From positions 1-5,820 of the forward strand of contig JAEYOR010000025.1 in the NCBI GenBank assembly GCA_023411615.1: DNA of 5,820 bases. Reading direction: 5' to 3'. The notes under the pieces were generated by a model. It was not told the DNA's origin. It saw only the letters and a list, made by a program, of their open reading frames with translations, and did not search any database. The position numbers were made by a program, and so were the translations under genes. The DNA comes from Actinomycetes bacterium. GTDB lineage: Bacteria; Actinomycetota; Actinomycetes; Actinomycetales; Demequinaceae. Shown here in pieces: positions 5,589-5,820 of this stretch; the stretch's first letter is position 1, and every line of letters begins with the position of its first letter.

Positions 5589-5683
5589 TCTACGAGGGTG
5601 TTTCGTGTGGACAATGCCACATCTGATAGAGGAAACCGCCCCAAAGATATGGACGTCCCAAACCAGATATCGTTAAGGCGCGC

Positions 5684-5768
5684 GCGCGGATGGCGAAATT
5701 GGCAGACGCGCTGGATTTAGGTTCCAGTGTCTTCGGACGTGGGGGTTCAAGTCCCCCTCCGCGCACCA
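5684..5768 (+). tRNA. tRNA-Leu (anticodon TAG)
   Basis: Class II cloverleaf of 85 nt including an encoded CCA (5766-5768). Acceptor GCGCGGA pairs with TCCGCGC; the anticodon stem CTGGA/TCCAG encloses loop TTTAGGT with anticodon TAG (5718-5720), reading CUA and possibly other CUN leucine codons; the long variable arm TGTC-TTCG-GACG is typical of leucine tRNAs; the T-arm is GGGGG-TTCAAGT-CCCCC. Unlike the tRNA-Lys in this window it encodes its CCA. Confidence 0.97.
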
Positions 5769-5794
5769 CCACATTGCTGGCACTCACGCCGAAA

Positions 5795-5820
5795 AGCGCA
5801 CTGGCCCGGCCCCTCAGGGG
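5795..5820 (+). terminator. Possible terminator of tRNA-Leu, cut by the window edge
   Basis: A short A-run followed by a GC-rich stretch ending CCCCTCAGGGG looks like the left arm and apex of a strong hairpin about 30 bases after the tRNA. The right arm, if present, lies outside the window, so this is a guess from its shape. Confidence 0.3.

Larger units (their letters stand above)
5344..5683. promoter_or_regulatory. 340-bp non-coding region rich in inverted repeats, upstream of the EAL gene and tRNA-Leu
   Basis: No credible gene lies here. The region must hold the promoters of the minus-strand EAL gene and the plus-strand tRNA-Leu, but I see no strong hexamer pair for either; TATCGT (5668-5673) is a possible tRNA -10 box. 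It contains several dyads, described separately, plus a small hairpin TGTGG-ACAATG-CCACA at 5606-5621. It may be a long leader, an operator cluster or an unrecognised structured RNA. Confidence 0.5.

Overview
The window looks like the chromosome of a high-GC Gram-positive bacterium (Actinomycetota). Micrococcales is my best guess, from codon bias, protein style and the actinobacterial kind of start contexts; I cannot name a genus from sequence alone.

Layout. Bases 155-3455 hold a complete osmolyte-type (OpuC/ProU class, quaternary-amine family) ABC importer. The ATPase (155-898) is on the minus strand. A 51-bp intergenic region containing a 12-bp perfect palindrome separates it from two permease genes (950-1615 and 1612-2343, with an ATGA overlap) and a lipoprotein substrate-binding protein (2451-3455) on the plus strand. 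A perfect 15-bp stem terminator follows, then a minus-strand tRNA-Lys(CTT), a Bcp-type peroxiredoxin (3692-4162), a convergent minus-strand EAL-CBS protein predicted to hydrolyse cyclic di-GMP (4216-5343), a 340-bp non-coding stretch rich in inverted repeats, and a plus-strand tRNA-Leu(TAG) at the right end.

Main observation. The substrate-binding protein appears to be circularly permuted. The roughly 73-residue block that normally ends proteins of this family (from the 'VVLEDD' strand to the 'DQGL' end) lies at the N-terminus, directly after the lipoprotein signal. The usual N-terminal block ('IGAANFSEN...AEIYA') follows a Gly/Ser linker, and the protein stops just where the moved block would usually begin. 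Nothing essential seems to be missing; only the order differs. The change puts the new termini near the second inter-lobe hinge.

How the genes work together. The two permeases, the ATPase and the lipoprotein should form one importer for a compatible solute (glycine betaine, choline, carnitine, proline betaine) or a related betaine-like molecule such as ergothioneine; the exact ligand cannot be read here. The ATPase lacks the C-terminal CBS pair that some homologues carry. The peroxiredoxin and the EAL-CBS protein look like independent housekeeping or signalling genes. The remaining surprises are candidate regulatory structures, chiefly interlocking inverted repeats at 5553-5588.
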